Source: Bacteroidota bacterium (GTDB lineage Bacteria > Bacteroidota > Bacteroidia > Bacteroidales > Paludibacteraceae). From it: a DNA stretch of 5,522 nucleotides. Positions within the stretch are counted from its first letter, which is position 1. Each line of letters opens with the position of its first letter. Position numbers and translations under genes: made by a program. The stretch lies in the NCBI GenBank assembly GCA_021804525.1, contig JAJZHJ010000113.1:1-5522 (forward strand). The letters run 5' to 3'. Shown here piece by piece: positions 1 to 5,522 of this stretch. The notes under the pieces were generated by a model. That model did not search any database. It was given only the letters and a program-made list of their open reading frames with translations, and was not told the DNA's origin.

Positions 1-43
1 CCGTCATTGCCTGTGTGAAACAAGAAGCATCCTTTTGCAAACG

Positions 44-252
44 TTACCGAAACGTGAAATGAAGAGATTCCCGTTTGACAATACCGGATAATTTCCTTCG
101 TTTACGAACTTTCTGATTTTCTCTTTCTATTTCAAGAAGCGTCATTTTTGTTCAAGATTCAGTGATTTTAACTCAATGAGTTTTTTCATCCTTGCCGAAA
201 GGTTCCAAATCATTGGATGAGTGCTTTTCAAAATAGCTTCATAACTCAACAT
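44..252 (-). pseudogene. Split small ORF, unrecognised (two overlapping fragments)
   Basis: Two short reading frames follow one another on the minus strand. The first (252 to 142, 36 codons, starting MLSYEAILK) ends in TGA. The second (145 to 44, 33 codons, starting MTLLEIERE) begins at an ATG overlapping that stop as ATGA. The junction lies in a run of five A residues (145-149, T on the plus strand); one extra A would fuse them into a single 69-codon ORF. The joined product would be mostly helical and charged, with a basic stretch (KVRKRRK, about residues 48-54). I do not recognise a family. No clear Bacteroidota promoter is visible upstream. It could be a small basic gene broken by an indel, a translationally coupled pair, or chance. 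The smooth join and matching charged, helix-like composition are the main argument for coding; confidence is low. Confidence 0.3.
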
Positions 253-430
253 TGTTGCCAATTTTCAGTCTCGTTGGCAAAAGAAAGTTTTATGGGATAC
301 TATTTAAGATGGATTCATTGTACTTCCTTCGCTATTTCTTCGTATCATATCCATTGGTTTACATGTGAATTTATTTAATTAAAGCATGAATAATTATTAC
401 TCAACATATAGATAACTTATACCAAAATAC
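253..430. other. AT-rich stretch without a gene
   Basis: Apart from the inverted repeat at 255-280, this stretch holds only ORFs of about 20 codons or fewer among those I checked, with no recognisable product and no promoter matching TTTG/TANNTTTG. It is strongly AT-rich, especially 361-420. I see no RNA gene or mobile-element end in it. Confidence 0.5.
255..280. repeat. Inverted repeat just upstream of the small minus-strand ORF
   Basis: The arms TTGCCAA (255-261) and TTGGCAA (274-280) are perfect 7-bp reverse complements separated by 12 bases. The element begins two bases upstream of the ATG of the small minus-strand ORF at 252. It could be an operator half-site pair or a leader hairpin over the start codon. 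With arms this short, chance is also possible. Confidence 0.35.
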
Positions 431-485
431 TATGGGATATCTATGGAATATCTATGAGTTAAGTAAGGGATATCTATGGGATGTC
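431..485. repeat. Five-unit 11-bp tandem repeat
   Basis: Five consecutive 11-base units fill this segment exactly: TATGGGATATC (431-441), TATGGAATATC (442-452), TATGAGTTAAG (453-463), TAAGGGATATC (464-474) and TATGGGATGTC (475-485). Units 1, 2, 4 and 5 fit TAWGGRATRTC; the middle unit has diverged. The period is not a multiple of three, so it is unlikely to be protein coding, and it is close to one helical turn of DNA, so equivalent bases face the same side of the helix. The unit contains the palindrome GATATC. It may be a minisatellite or a phased protein-binding array; no annotated gene start is adjacent. Confidence 0.75.
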
Positions 486-501
486 ATATAATCATTTGCC
501 T

Positions 502-523
502 ATATACTACGAATATACTACGA
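502..523. repeat. Perfect 11-bp direct duplication
   Basis: ATATACTACGA occurs twice back to back (502-512 and 513-523) with no mismatch. It has the same 11-base period as the array ending 16 bases upstream, but the unit sequence differs. It may be a slippage product or a second phased site. Confidence 0.7.
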
Positions 524-550
524 ACCTAAGCTGAAGGTGGATATTGAACT

Positions 551-706
551 ATGTCAGCAAGAAATTTTATAACAAAGAGAAACACTTGGATTTTTCCAGA
601 CGGGATTTTTGTAAACGCTCCAGACGGAAACTCAATAGGAAAGAGTGTCCTTGAAAGTATAACGGGAGTGAGAGATGGGGAGATGCGACATTCAACTTTC
701 CGATAA
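551..706 (+). CDS. Possible small ORF of 51 codons, unrecognised
   Basis: An ATG at 551 opens 51 codons ending at TAA 704-706. The product begins MSARNFITK and carries the tripeptide PDG twice, at residues 16-18 and 24-26, because the octamer CCAGACGG is repeated at 596-603 and 620-627. There is no signal peptide or membrane segment and I recognise no family. A weak purine patch (GGTGG, 536-540) lies ten bases before the ATG, but I see no TTTG/TANNTTTG promoter. Another frame stays open from about 656 to a stop near 753, so this may be a frame-damaged remnant of a longer gene. By eye the segment is richer in G+C than the bases before it. Chance remains a serious alternative. Confidence 0.2.
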   Translation: MSARNFITKRNTWIFPDGIFVNAPDGNSIGKSVLESITGVRDGEMRHSTFR

Positions 707-813
707 TGGCCGGTAAACAGCCGAAGTGTGTTTTGCTACGTTAGCAATGAATGCATTGAATGAGCGAGGACAATTCAGAGGTTGTTAGTATAAGGTTCAA
801 TTTTGGTCGGCAC
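707..813. other. Short stretch without a supported gene
   Basis: I see only very short ORFs, the clearest being 13 codons from the ATG near 755. No promoter or repeat stands out. It separates the possible small ORF on the plus strand from the terminator of the minus-strand isomerase gene. Confidence 0.4.
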
Positions 814-854
814 AAAAAAAGCCGCCCCGGCCTATTATGGGTCGGAGCGGCTTT
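814..854 (-). terminator. Intrinsic terminator of the FKBP gene
   Basis: The arms at 818-832 and 840-854 form a 15-position GC-rich stem with one A-C mismatch and one wobble pair, around a 7-base loop. Read on the minus strand it is followed by seven T residues (A 814-820). It starts 21 bases after the isomerase stop codon. There is no T-run on the other side, so it should act only on leftward transcripts. Confidence 0.92.
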
Positions 855-875
855 ATGATGAAAAAGCTGAGTGGC

Positions 876-1751
876 TTATTTCGTTGCTGGAGCTGCAGCT
901 GTCGGCTTTTCGATTCCAACTAATTGAATCGTGAAAATCAATGTTGAGAAAGGTTTGATAGCACCTCTGTCTTGGTCTTGATAAGCCAAATCTTGAGGAA
1001 CATAAAGTGTCCATGTAGAACCAACAGGCATCATTTCTAATGCTTCTGTCCATCCTTTGATCACTTGATCAACTTGGAAAGTTACAGGAGCTTTGCCTTC
1101 GTTGCTGTCAAACACGGTACCATCGATCAATGTGCCTTTGTAGTTTACATTAACGCGGTCGGTAGCTTTAGGCATCGGTCCGTTGCCGGCTTTCACAATT
1201 TGGTATTGAAGGCCATCAGGTAAAGTTTTAACGCCTGGTTTTGTTTTGTTGTCAGCCAAGAACTTTTGACCGGCTGCCAAGTTGCCACCATATTGTTTTT
1301 TCATTTTTTCGCTTTGAAATTTTTGCATGGTTGTGCGGAAAAATGCTTCTGCTACTTCAGGCTTCATTTGAACGCCTTTAGCTTTCATAGCAGCAAACAA
1401 ACCTGCTTTGATCAAATTAAGATTCATGGCAAGTGTGCTGTCACCAAGTAACCCTGATTTTGCTTGTTTTTTCAATGCAGCGCCAATGTTCAAACCGGTG
1501 GCATATTGAGCAAGATTTTTATCATCAGAACCCATTCCTTTTTCAAATCCTTTGATAAAGGCTTCTACAGCTTTTGATGAAGTGTCTCCTTGTAAGGAGT
1601 AAGCTTTCACTTGCGGGCCATTAAGAACTCCAAAGGCATAATTCAAACTGTCTAGTTGAGTTTTTAATGCAACAGTTTTTTGGTTTTGGCATGATGACAT
1701 GATAAGGATCAAGGCCAAACCGACAGACATAAAGATACTGACTTTTTTCAT
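876..1751 (-). CDS. FKBP-type peptidyl-prolyl cis-trans isomerase, lipoprotein (FkpA/Mip-like)
   Basis: This 291-residue protein should catalyse cis-trans isomerisation of prolyl peptide bonds and assist folding of exported proteins. Residues 1-21 form a lipoprotein signal (KK, a hydrophobic core, then MSSC with lipidated Cys21). Residues 24 to about 165 form the helical N-terminal domain of FkpA/Mip proteins, ending in the typical FLADN...GV...GLQY linker (164-183). The FKBP domain spans about 197-281. Pocket positions match FKBP12: Tyr204, Phe214-Asp215, Phe225, Val230-Ile231, Trp234, Tyr257 and Phe273, so it is probably active. An Ala/Pro-rich tail (284-291) follows. I chose the start at 1751 rather than the in-frame ATG at 1775 because it gives a clean signal peptide and follows an A-rich leader. 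CQNQK after the lipid site lacks the acidic cluster of surface-exported Bacteroidota lipoproteins, so a periplasmic location is inferred. It has its own promoter and terminator and looks monocistronic. Confidence 0.95.
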   Translation of the reverse strand: MKKVSIFMSVGLALILIMSSCQNQKTVALKTQLDSLNYAFGVLNGPQVKAYSLQGDTSSKAVEAFIKGFEKGMGSDDKNLAQYATGLNIGAALKKQAKSGLLGDSTLAMNLNLIKAGLFAAMKAKGVQMKPEVAEAFFRTTMQKFQSEKMKKQYGGNLAAGQKFLADNKTKPGVKTLPDGLQYQIVKAGNGPMPKATDRVNVNYKGTLIDGTVFDSNEGKAPVTFQVDQVIKGWTEALEMMPVGSTWTLYVPQDLAYQDQDRGAIKPFSTLIFTIQLVGIEKPTAAAPATK

Positions 1752-1817
1752 TTTTTCTTTTTTTAGATTAAACACTATCCATAAATATACAGCTCGTTAG
1801 CTTCAAAATTAGAAATG

Positions 1818-1825
1818 CAAAGATA
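1818..1825 (-). promoter_or_regulatory. Candidate -7 promoter box for the FKBP gene
   Basis: On the minus strand this reads TATCTTTG, a full match to the Bacteroidota -7 consensus TANNTTTG. It lies 66 bases upstream of the chosen ATG, giving a leader of roughly 60 bases. No good TTTG -33 box is visible at the expected distance. A second match, TAATTTTG at 1804-1811, is an alternative. Confidence 0.5.
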
Positions 1826-1960
1826 GTGATTTTTATCTATTCCATTGATTGGTAAATCTTTTTTATTGGCATTCTTATTTGTGGTTTATACGTTTTCGAT
1901 GTTGTAAAAATAAACAGGTTGTTTTCTGCTTGTTACGCATAAATAGACAAATTATTGCTC

Positions 1961-1993
1961 GCGCTTTTTGCGGTTGGAAATAGCGCATTTTTT
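1961..1993 (+). terminator. Weak terminator-like hairpin facing right
   Basis: Arms at 1961-1969 and 1978-1986 pair as GCGCT plus TTT with one mismatch around an 8-base loop, and six T residues follow at 1988-1993 on the plus strand. No plus-strand gene precedes it. It may end antisense transcription or simply be chance. In the leftward direction it lacks a T-run. Confidence 0.25.
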
Positions 1994-1997
1994 CATG

Positions 1998-2017
1998 TCT
2001 GACCGGAGGGCGTCAGA
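1998..2017 (-). other. Small hairpin directly after the regulator stop codon
   Basis: TCTGAC (1998-2003) and GTCAGA (2012-2017) are perfect 6-bp complements with an 8-base loop, starting immediately after the stop codon of the regulator gene. On the minus strand it is followed by an A-rich rather than T-rich stretch, so it is not a standard intrinsic terminator. It may protect the 3' end of the mRNA. Confidence 0.35.
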
Positions 2018-4879
2018 TTATAAATTCATGAGAAACTCTGTCAGGTTCTGATCGTGCAATAGATTTAACTTTCTACGCAGCCTGTATCTCCCCATTTCCA
2101 CACTTTTGCCCGAAACGTTGAGCAACCCTGATATTTCTTTTGTGCTGATGTTCATGCGGATGTAAGCGGCTAATTTGAGATCGCCAGTTGTAAGTCCAGG
2201 AAACCGGTTATTGAGCTTGACTAAATAGTTGTCGTACGTTTTATTGAAGCTCATTTCAAACATTTCCCACTCTTTTTCAGGGTTTCTGTTTTTTTCGACG
2301 ATCATTTTTAATCCACGCAAGTGTGAAGTGCCTACTGCTTTGTCAGCAGCCAGTTTTTCAATTTCGGCATCCACTTTGTTGATAATGCGGCTTTTTTGCA
2401 GCATATGTTTTGTGATGCGTGAGAGTTCTTCATTTTGCTTCTCAACTTTTTCCTGCAATAGCTTAGTTTCAACAGCAGCTAACTCCCTTTCATGTTTTTC
2501 CGAAATGCGTTGGTGTTGTTTCTTGAGTTTCATTTGCAGATAGTTGTAGATTAGCCATGCAATGAGGGATAAAAAGAGGAGTAAAATAATGATCCCTATC
2601 CACCCTAAATACCATGGAGGCAAAACGGTGATGTGGATTAGTTGTGAATAAAAGGTTTCGTTAGTCCCTTTGATGGTTGCTTTGACCTGAAAGACATAGT
2701 CACCGGACGGAAGATTTGAAAGAGTGGCAATGTTGTTTTGCGAAGGAATGGAGTAGTTCGCGTTGCCTTCTTTTCCTACCAGACGATAACTGTATTCTAT
2801 TTCACCGGTGCTTTCGTAGTCGGGTAGTGTAAATCGGACGTAAATCGTATTGGTGCTATGGGGAAATTCAATGTCGTGTGAAGCGTAATAATCTATAGGG
2901 TGAGGTAATTCTTTGGAGATCATCTTGTTTGAGAATTCTCCAATATCGCGGATATAAACCCTGGTTTGTTTGTTGGATGAAACGGCATAATCGGTATTGA
3001 CAATGGAGAAGCTATTCGAAGTACACACCAGGTAGTTGTCATTATCTATTTTTTGAATGGATTCGTAATTACTAATAACCTGAGGATAGAGAGGCTCTAA
3101 GTGATTAGAAATTAAATAGGGTTTTGAAGAGTTATAATCGCGAATGCAGAAAAATTGATTATTAGCAAAACACCACATGTCATTGTCTGATATTTGAAGC
3201 CTGTAAAGAGCAACATGGCGAGGTAGTAGACGGTTTACCGCCTGCATGGGTTCAAAATGATTTTGCGTGTAGTCAAAACGCATAATTCCATTTGCATCTA
3301 ATAGAAAGAGGTCATCTTTATAAGAAAAGATACCCTTTGCTGTTTCATTGTGAAGGCCCAAACTTTCTAACCGATTGCTGGAATAGATCACGTGATCGAA
3401 TGAAGCATCAAATTGTATGCGGTAAAATCCGTTGGCATTATTTCCGATGAAAAGGTCATTTTGTTTGTCTTTGGCTATGTAAGCACCATTGTATGGATAG
3501 ATTGGTTCTTGTTGCACATTGAAGTTTGTTCCTGAGATTTTCAATTTACACAAACCGTCATAGGAGAGCAACATCACGGTGTGATCGTCCATTTCTAACA
3601 TTTGTGAAATACCACTTCCGGTATAAACAAAGCGTCCCTGATTCCCATTGACCACATACAATCCTTTGTTTTGGGCACAAAGTAGCAGATTTCCTACTTT
3701 TAAAAGCGCCCAAACCTGGCCTTGAGTGTTTGGCATATTATTGAACATAATCTCATGTTCAGGATGATTGAAATCGTCCAAATTGCAGTATACCAACCCC
3801 TGATTAGTGGCGAAAAAGAGTTTGTTATTATATTCTTCTACCTGATAGACAGAACCTAATTTGCCTTTTGGATCAGGGAATGTTCGGATCGGGCTATTGA
3901 GCTGAATATGTTCTATGCCACGATCGAGACCTAACCAAAGATTATTGCTGTGATCGAGAAATATACTCAATACAGTATTATTAGGCAATCCTTTTGATTT
4001 GTCGATGTTTGAAAGGATTTGTCCACTGTGATCGGTAATGAGAATCCCATCCAGTATAGTTCCAAATACATATCGACCGTCAGGAAGCATGGTCACGCTG
4101 AATATCTGGTTTTTAATTAAGAAATCGTTGCAAGGCCAATGATTTTTCTCTACTTTTCCATTGACAAGTTGATAAAGACCTTTGTCTATAGTAGCAATTA
4201 AAATGTTTTTGTTGTTGAGAGGCTCCATCCCATAAACACAATCACCGTTAAGAACTTCCCCTCCGGGTATTGTGGTTAATTGCCCATTATTTAGTTCCAT
4301 TAATCCCAGCACTTTGTCTTGAACAAAAAAACGATTGTTTGATGTAAATGCAAACTGAAAGCGATAGGGAGCTTTAATGATTATAATTCGATTGGTTGCA
4401 GGTGTATATTGATAGATATTCTGGAAACTGTGAAAATAAATATTTCCATGATAGGGAATGATTTTCCAGATATCTTCATCGCTGAATGGGAGGTTACGTC
4501 CTTTTGACAGAGAAGTGTAAAAAAGTTTTCGGGTGTATGGATTCTCCGACCAGAATCCAAACTCATTTTGCATTCCTACATAGATGCGTTGGTCGGCAGT
4601 GATCGCAACACTTCTCACCAAAGACGAATTACCGGGTACGTTGTAAAGTGTCCATTCGCTCCCATCATATTCCAATAATCCACTTGAGTTGGCAAAATAG
4701 AGGTACCCTTTCTTGTTTTGGGCAATTGCCCATGTTTGATTGGCAGCATTGTACACTGTTTTGTCAAAATAAGTGAGTTTAGGGATACATTCGCTAACGA
4801 TTTGCGAGATGTTGGCTTGTGCAGTGATACATGAGAGGGTGAAGGACAGTAGCAAAAGATGAGAGATAAAACGTTTCAT
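2018..4879 (-). CDS. Membrane-spanning one-component regulator: beta-propeller, Y_Y_Y domain, TM helix, coiled coil, LuxR-like HTH
   Basis: This 953-residue protein is expected to sense a periplasmic signal and control transcription from the inner membrane. Residues 1-22 are a signal peptide ending in AQA. Residues about 45-630 are propeller repeats; the clearest, about 296-325, has the Reg_prop pattern VLSIFLD...NLWLGLDRGI. A Y_Y_Y domain follows (about 640-754; Tyr696, Tyr698 and the LPSGDYVFQVKA strand at 723-734). One transmembrane helix lies at about 756-779 and a charged coiled coil at 781-846. The C-terminal effector (870-953) has FPGLTTGDLKLAAYIRMN, then the helix-turn-helix around 910-938 (STKEI...SVEMGRYRLRRKL). 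Kinase and receiver domains are absent, unlike hybrid two-component systems with the same sensor. I chose the start at 4879 over the ATG at 4912 because it begins the signal peptide and because the promoter at 4926-4933 would leave almost no leader otherwise. The ligand is unknown; divergent genes to the right are candidate targets. Confidence 0.9.
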   Translation of the reverse strand: MKRFISHLLLLSFTLSCITAQANISQIVSECIPKLTYFDKTVYNAANQTWAIAQNKKGYLYFANSSGLLEYDGSEWTLYNVPGNSSLVRSVAITADQRIYVGMQNEFGFWSENPYTRKLFYTSLSKGRNLPFSDEDIWKIIPYHGNIYFHSFQNIYQYTPATNRIIIIKAPYRFQFAFTSNNRFFVQDKVLGLMELNNGQLTTIPGGEVLNGDCVYGMEPLNNKNILIATIDKGLYQLVNGKVEKNHWPCNDFLIKNQIFSVTMLPDGRYVFGTILDGILITDHSGQILSNIDKSKGLPNNTVLSIFLDHSNNLWLGLDRGIEHIQLNSPIRTFPDPKGKLGSVYQVEEYNNKLFFATNQGLVYCNLDDFNHPEHEIMFNNMPNTQGQVWALLKVGNLLLCAQNKGLYVVNGNQGRFVYTGSGISQMLEMDDHTVMLLSYDGLCKLKISGTNFNVQQEPIYPYNGAYIAKDKQNDLFIGNNANGFYRIQFDASFDHVIYSSNRLESLGLHNETAKGIFSYKDDLFLLDANGIMRFDYTQNHFEPMQAVNRLLPRHVALYRLQISDNDMWCFANNQFFCIRDYNSSKPYLISNHLEPLYPQVISNYESIQKIDNDNYLVCTSNSFSIVNTDYAVSSNKQTRVYIRDIGEFSNKMISKELPHPIDYYASHDIEFPHSTNTIYVRFTLPDYESTGEIEYSYRLVGKEGNANYSIPSQNNIATLSNLPSGDYVFQVKATIKGTNETFYSQLIHITVLPPWYLGWIGIIILLLFLSLIAWLIYNYLQMKLKKQHQRISEKHERELAAVETKLLQEKVEKQNEELSRITKHMLQKSRIINKVDAEIEKLAADKAVGTSHLRGLKMIVEKNRNPEKEWEMFEMSFNKTYDNYLVKLNNRFPGLTTGDLKLAAYIRMNISTKEISGLLNVSGKSVEMGRYRLRRKLNLLHDQNLTEFLMNL

Positions 4880-4925
4880 GGTAAATAAAATGTTAAAATG
4901 GTTTGATAGCAACCTAAGAACGCTC

Positions 4926-4955
4926 CAAAGATACCTTTTTTCAGGACATGATAAA
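4926..4955 (-). promoter_or_regulatory. Promoter of the regulator gene
   Basis: On the minus strand, TATCTTTG (4926-4933) matches the Bacteroidota -7 consensus exactly. TTTA (4952-4955), 18 bases further upstream, is a one-mismatch -33 box. Transcription would start near 4920, about 40 bases before the chosen ATG at 4879. Confidence 0.6.
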
Positions 4956-4983
4956 AAAATACGTAATACTTTTTTTTAATAAT

Positions 4984-4999
4984 ATGTATATCAATACAT
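4984..4999. repeat. Inverted repeat between divergent promoters
   Basis: ATGTAT (4984-4989) and ATACAT (4994-4999) are perfect complements around a 4-base spacer. The element sits upstream of the leftward regulator promoter and of the rightward promoter, a plausible place for an operator. The region is very AT-rich, so chance matches are common. Confidence 0.3.
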
Positions 5000-5070
5000 T
5001 GAAATATGATTTGTAGAGGTTTAATATAGGTAATTTTGGGGGCAAATAGAGGTTTTGTAGAACTATGTCA

Positions 5071-5103
5071 TTTGACAATAAGAAAAGAATACATTTATCT
5101 TTG
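5071..5103 (+). promoter_or_regulatory. Rightward Bacteroidota promoter
   Basis: TTTG (5071-5074) and TATCTTTG (5096-5103) are separated by 21 bases, a near-ideal -33/-7 pair. Transcription would start near 5109, giving a leader of about 110 bases before the ATG at 5221. It shows that the right part of the window is, or recently was, transcribed rightward. TAATTTTG at 5031-5038 is a weaker alternative with poor spacing. Confidence 0.7.
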
Positions 5104-5145
5104 TCGCATCAATTTTTGTATCCTTAATTCTGAGTTCTCTTTATC

Positions 5146-5193
5146 ATGAAACGACACGCAATTTTCAATGCTGCTGTTTCGATTCAAAGGTAA
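5146..5193 (+). CDS. Possible leader ORF of 15 codons
   Basis: A 15-codon ORF (MKRHAIFNAAVSIQR) lies between the rightward promoter and the ATG at 5221, and ends 27 bases before it. Its first codons resemble a normal start, but it is too short to judge and has no recognisable attenuation motif such as a run of one amino acid. It may be chance. Confidence 0.15.
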   Translation: MKRHAIFNAAVSIQR

Positions 5194-5220
5194 TGTTCTT
5201 TTTATAAAAAAACGGTCAGC

Positions 5221-5447
5221 ATGAAAAAACTACTCTTTTCCCTTACTCATCTTTTGGCAGCCTGCCCGAACGATAAAAACAGAGATGGTTTGGATCCCAA
5301 AAATTCAAAAAGAAACAGACAGGTTCATAATGATTGCAGCCCGAGATTTGGTGTTTGTCAATCTTTATGGACAATGAGTATTTGTACGTGGTCAATTCAG
5401 GATATGGATTGATCATTCCTAACGACGTGTGCTATGTGAGCTTTTGA
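5221..5447 (+). pseudogene. Possible decayed lipoprotein gene
   Basis: An ATG at 5221 starts 63 codons (stop 5410-5412) with a lipoprotein-like signal: two Lys, a hydrophobic stretch and the lipobox LAAC with Cys15. After about residue 20 the sequence is rich in Cys, Arg, Asn and Trp and does not look like a folded domain. Other frames then read more plausibly: one gives MVWIPKIQKE...DLVFVNLYG from 5285 until a TGA near 5376, and another gives DNEYLYVVNSGYGLIIPND from 5370 to a stop at 5445-5447. The phrase LYVVNSG is reminiscent of propeller-type surface proteins, but the match is too short to assign. Two frameshifts in a once longer lipoprotein gene would explain this; a real 63-residue lipoprotein is the alternative. 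The promoter at 5071-5103 points at it. Confidence 0.35.
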
Positions 5448-5492
5448 TAGATATGTTTAACCGCCAAACTCGATTGGAAATTAGAAAAAAGA

Positions 5493-5498
5493 GGGAGG
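5493..5498 (+). promoter_or_regulatory. Shine-Dalgarno-like GGGAGG
   Basis: GGGAGG lies 7 bases before an ATG at 5506 that opens only three codons (MEL) and stops at TGA 5515-5517. It lies 15 bases before the more likely gene start at 5514. Strong Shine-Dalgarno sequences are uncommon in Bacteroidota, so this one is notable. Confidence 0.45.
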
Positions 5499-5513
5499 CA
5501 TAAAAATGGAACT

Positions 5514-5522
5514 ATGAAGAAA
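5514..5522 (+). CDS. Start of a gene cut by the window edge
   Basis: Only three codons are visible: ATG AAG AAA, encoding MKK, a typical beginning of a Bacteroidota exported or lipoprotein signal peptide. A purine-rich GGGAGG precedes it. Nothing can be said about the product. The three-codon mini-ORF at 5506 ends on a TGA that overlaps this ATG, which could couple the two. No promoter is visible directly upstream, so it may share the rightward promoter at 5071-5103. Confidence 0.4.

Noticed and set aside
431..523. CRISPR array
   Set aside because: The 11-bp units are contiguous, much too short for CRISPR repeats, and have no spacers.
541..813. Group II intron or mobile-element end
   Set aside because: I looked for the conserved 5' start and domain V hairpin and for terminal inverted repeats and found none.
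853..1053. 66-codon ORF on the minus strand overlapping the 3' end of the isomerase gene
   Set aside because: It lies in another frame of a well-supported FKBP gene and its protein is rich in Cys, Ser and Trp with no domain.
1266..1451. 61-codon plus-strand ORF
   Set aside because: Antisense shadow inside the isomerase gene; no promoter and an implausible Phe/Cys-rich product.
1752..1775. Upstream ATG extending the isomerase by eight residues
   Set aside because: It would place MFNLKKEK before a complete lipoprotein signal peptide, and the A-rich stretch works better as a leader for the ATG at 1751.
2229..2543. 104-codon plus-strand ORF
   Set aside because: Antisense to the coiled-coil and HTH region of the regulator; the Ser/Phe/Cys-rich product is what the reverse complement of Lys/Glu-rich coding sequence gives.
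4381..4566. 61-codon minus-strand ORF
   Set aside because: Alternative frame within the propeller-coding part of the regulator, which is continuous through it.
4880..4912. Upstream ATG extending the regulator by eleven residues
   Set aside because: It spoils the signal peptide and leaves almost no leader after the promoter at 4926-4933.

Overview
The window looks like an AT-rich stretch of a Bacteroidota chromosome, most likely from the order Bacteroidales; I cannot name the genus from sequence alone. Three things point there. The promoters match the Bacteroidota form (-7 box TANNTTTG; the box TATCTTTG occurs in front of both large genes and again on the + strand at 5096-5103). The leaders are A/T-rich with little Shine-Dalgarno sequence. 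One of the two large genes encodes a propeller / Y_Y_Y / transmembrane / helix-turn-helix regulator of a type characteristic of this phylum.

Layout. Positions 1-813 hold no convincing full-length gene. They contain two tiny overlapping ORFs on the minus strand (44-252, probably one broken ORF), two short 11-bp-period tandem repeat arrays (431-485 and 502-523) and an unrecognised 51-codon ORF on the plus strand (551-706). A strong intrinsic terminator (814-854) closes the minus-strand gene at 876-1751, an FKBP-type peptidyl-prolyl isomerase lipoprotein. A 266-bp gap follows, with that gene's promoter and two small hairpins. Positions 2018-4879, also minus strand, encode a 953-residue membrane-spanning sensor/transcription regulator. 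Positions 4880-5220 form a divergent control region: the regulator's promoter points left, a good promoter points right, and a small inverted repeat lies between them. To the right (5221-5447, plus strand) is a short ORF with a lipoprotein-like signal peptide, followed by coding-like fragments in other frames; it may be a decayed gene. At 5514 another plus-strand gene seems to begin and runs off the window.

How the parts may work together. The two large genes are co-directional, but each has its own promoter and the spacing is wide, so they are probably separate transcription units. The isomerase probably assists protein folding in the periplasm. The regulator is a one-piece sensor: its periplasmic propeller is expected to sense a ligand and its cytoplasmic helix-turn-helix to act on DNA, with no kinase or receiver domain. 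Its targets may be the divergently transcribed genes on the right, but this rests only on position.

I found no tRNA, rRNA, CRISPR array, insertion sequence or clear new system. The less usual items are the helical-turn-length repeats, the split small ORF, and the disrupted or recoded region at the right end.
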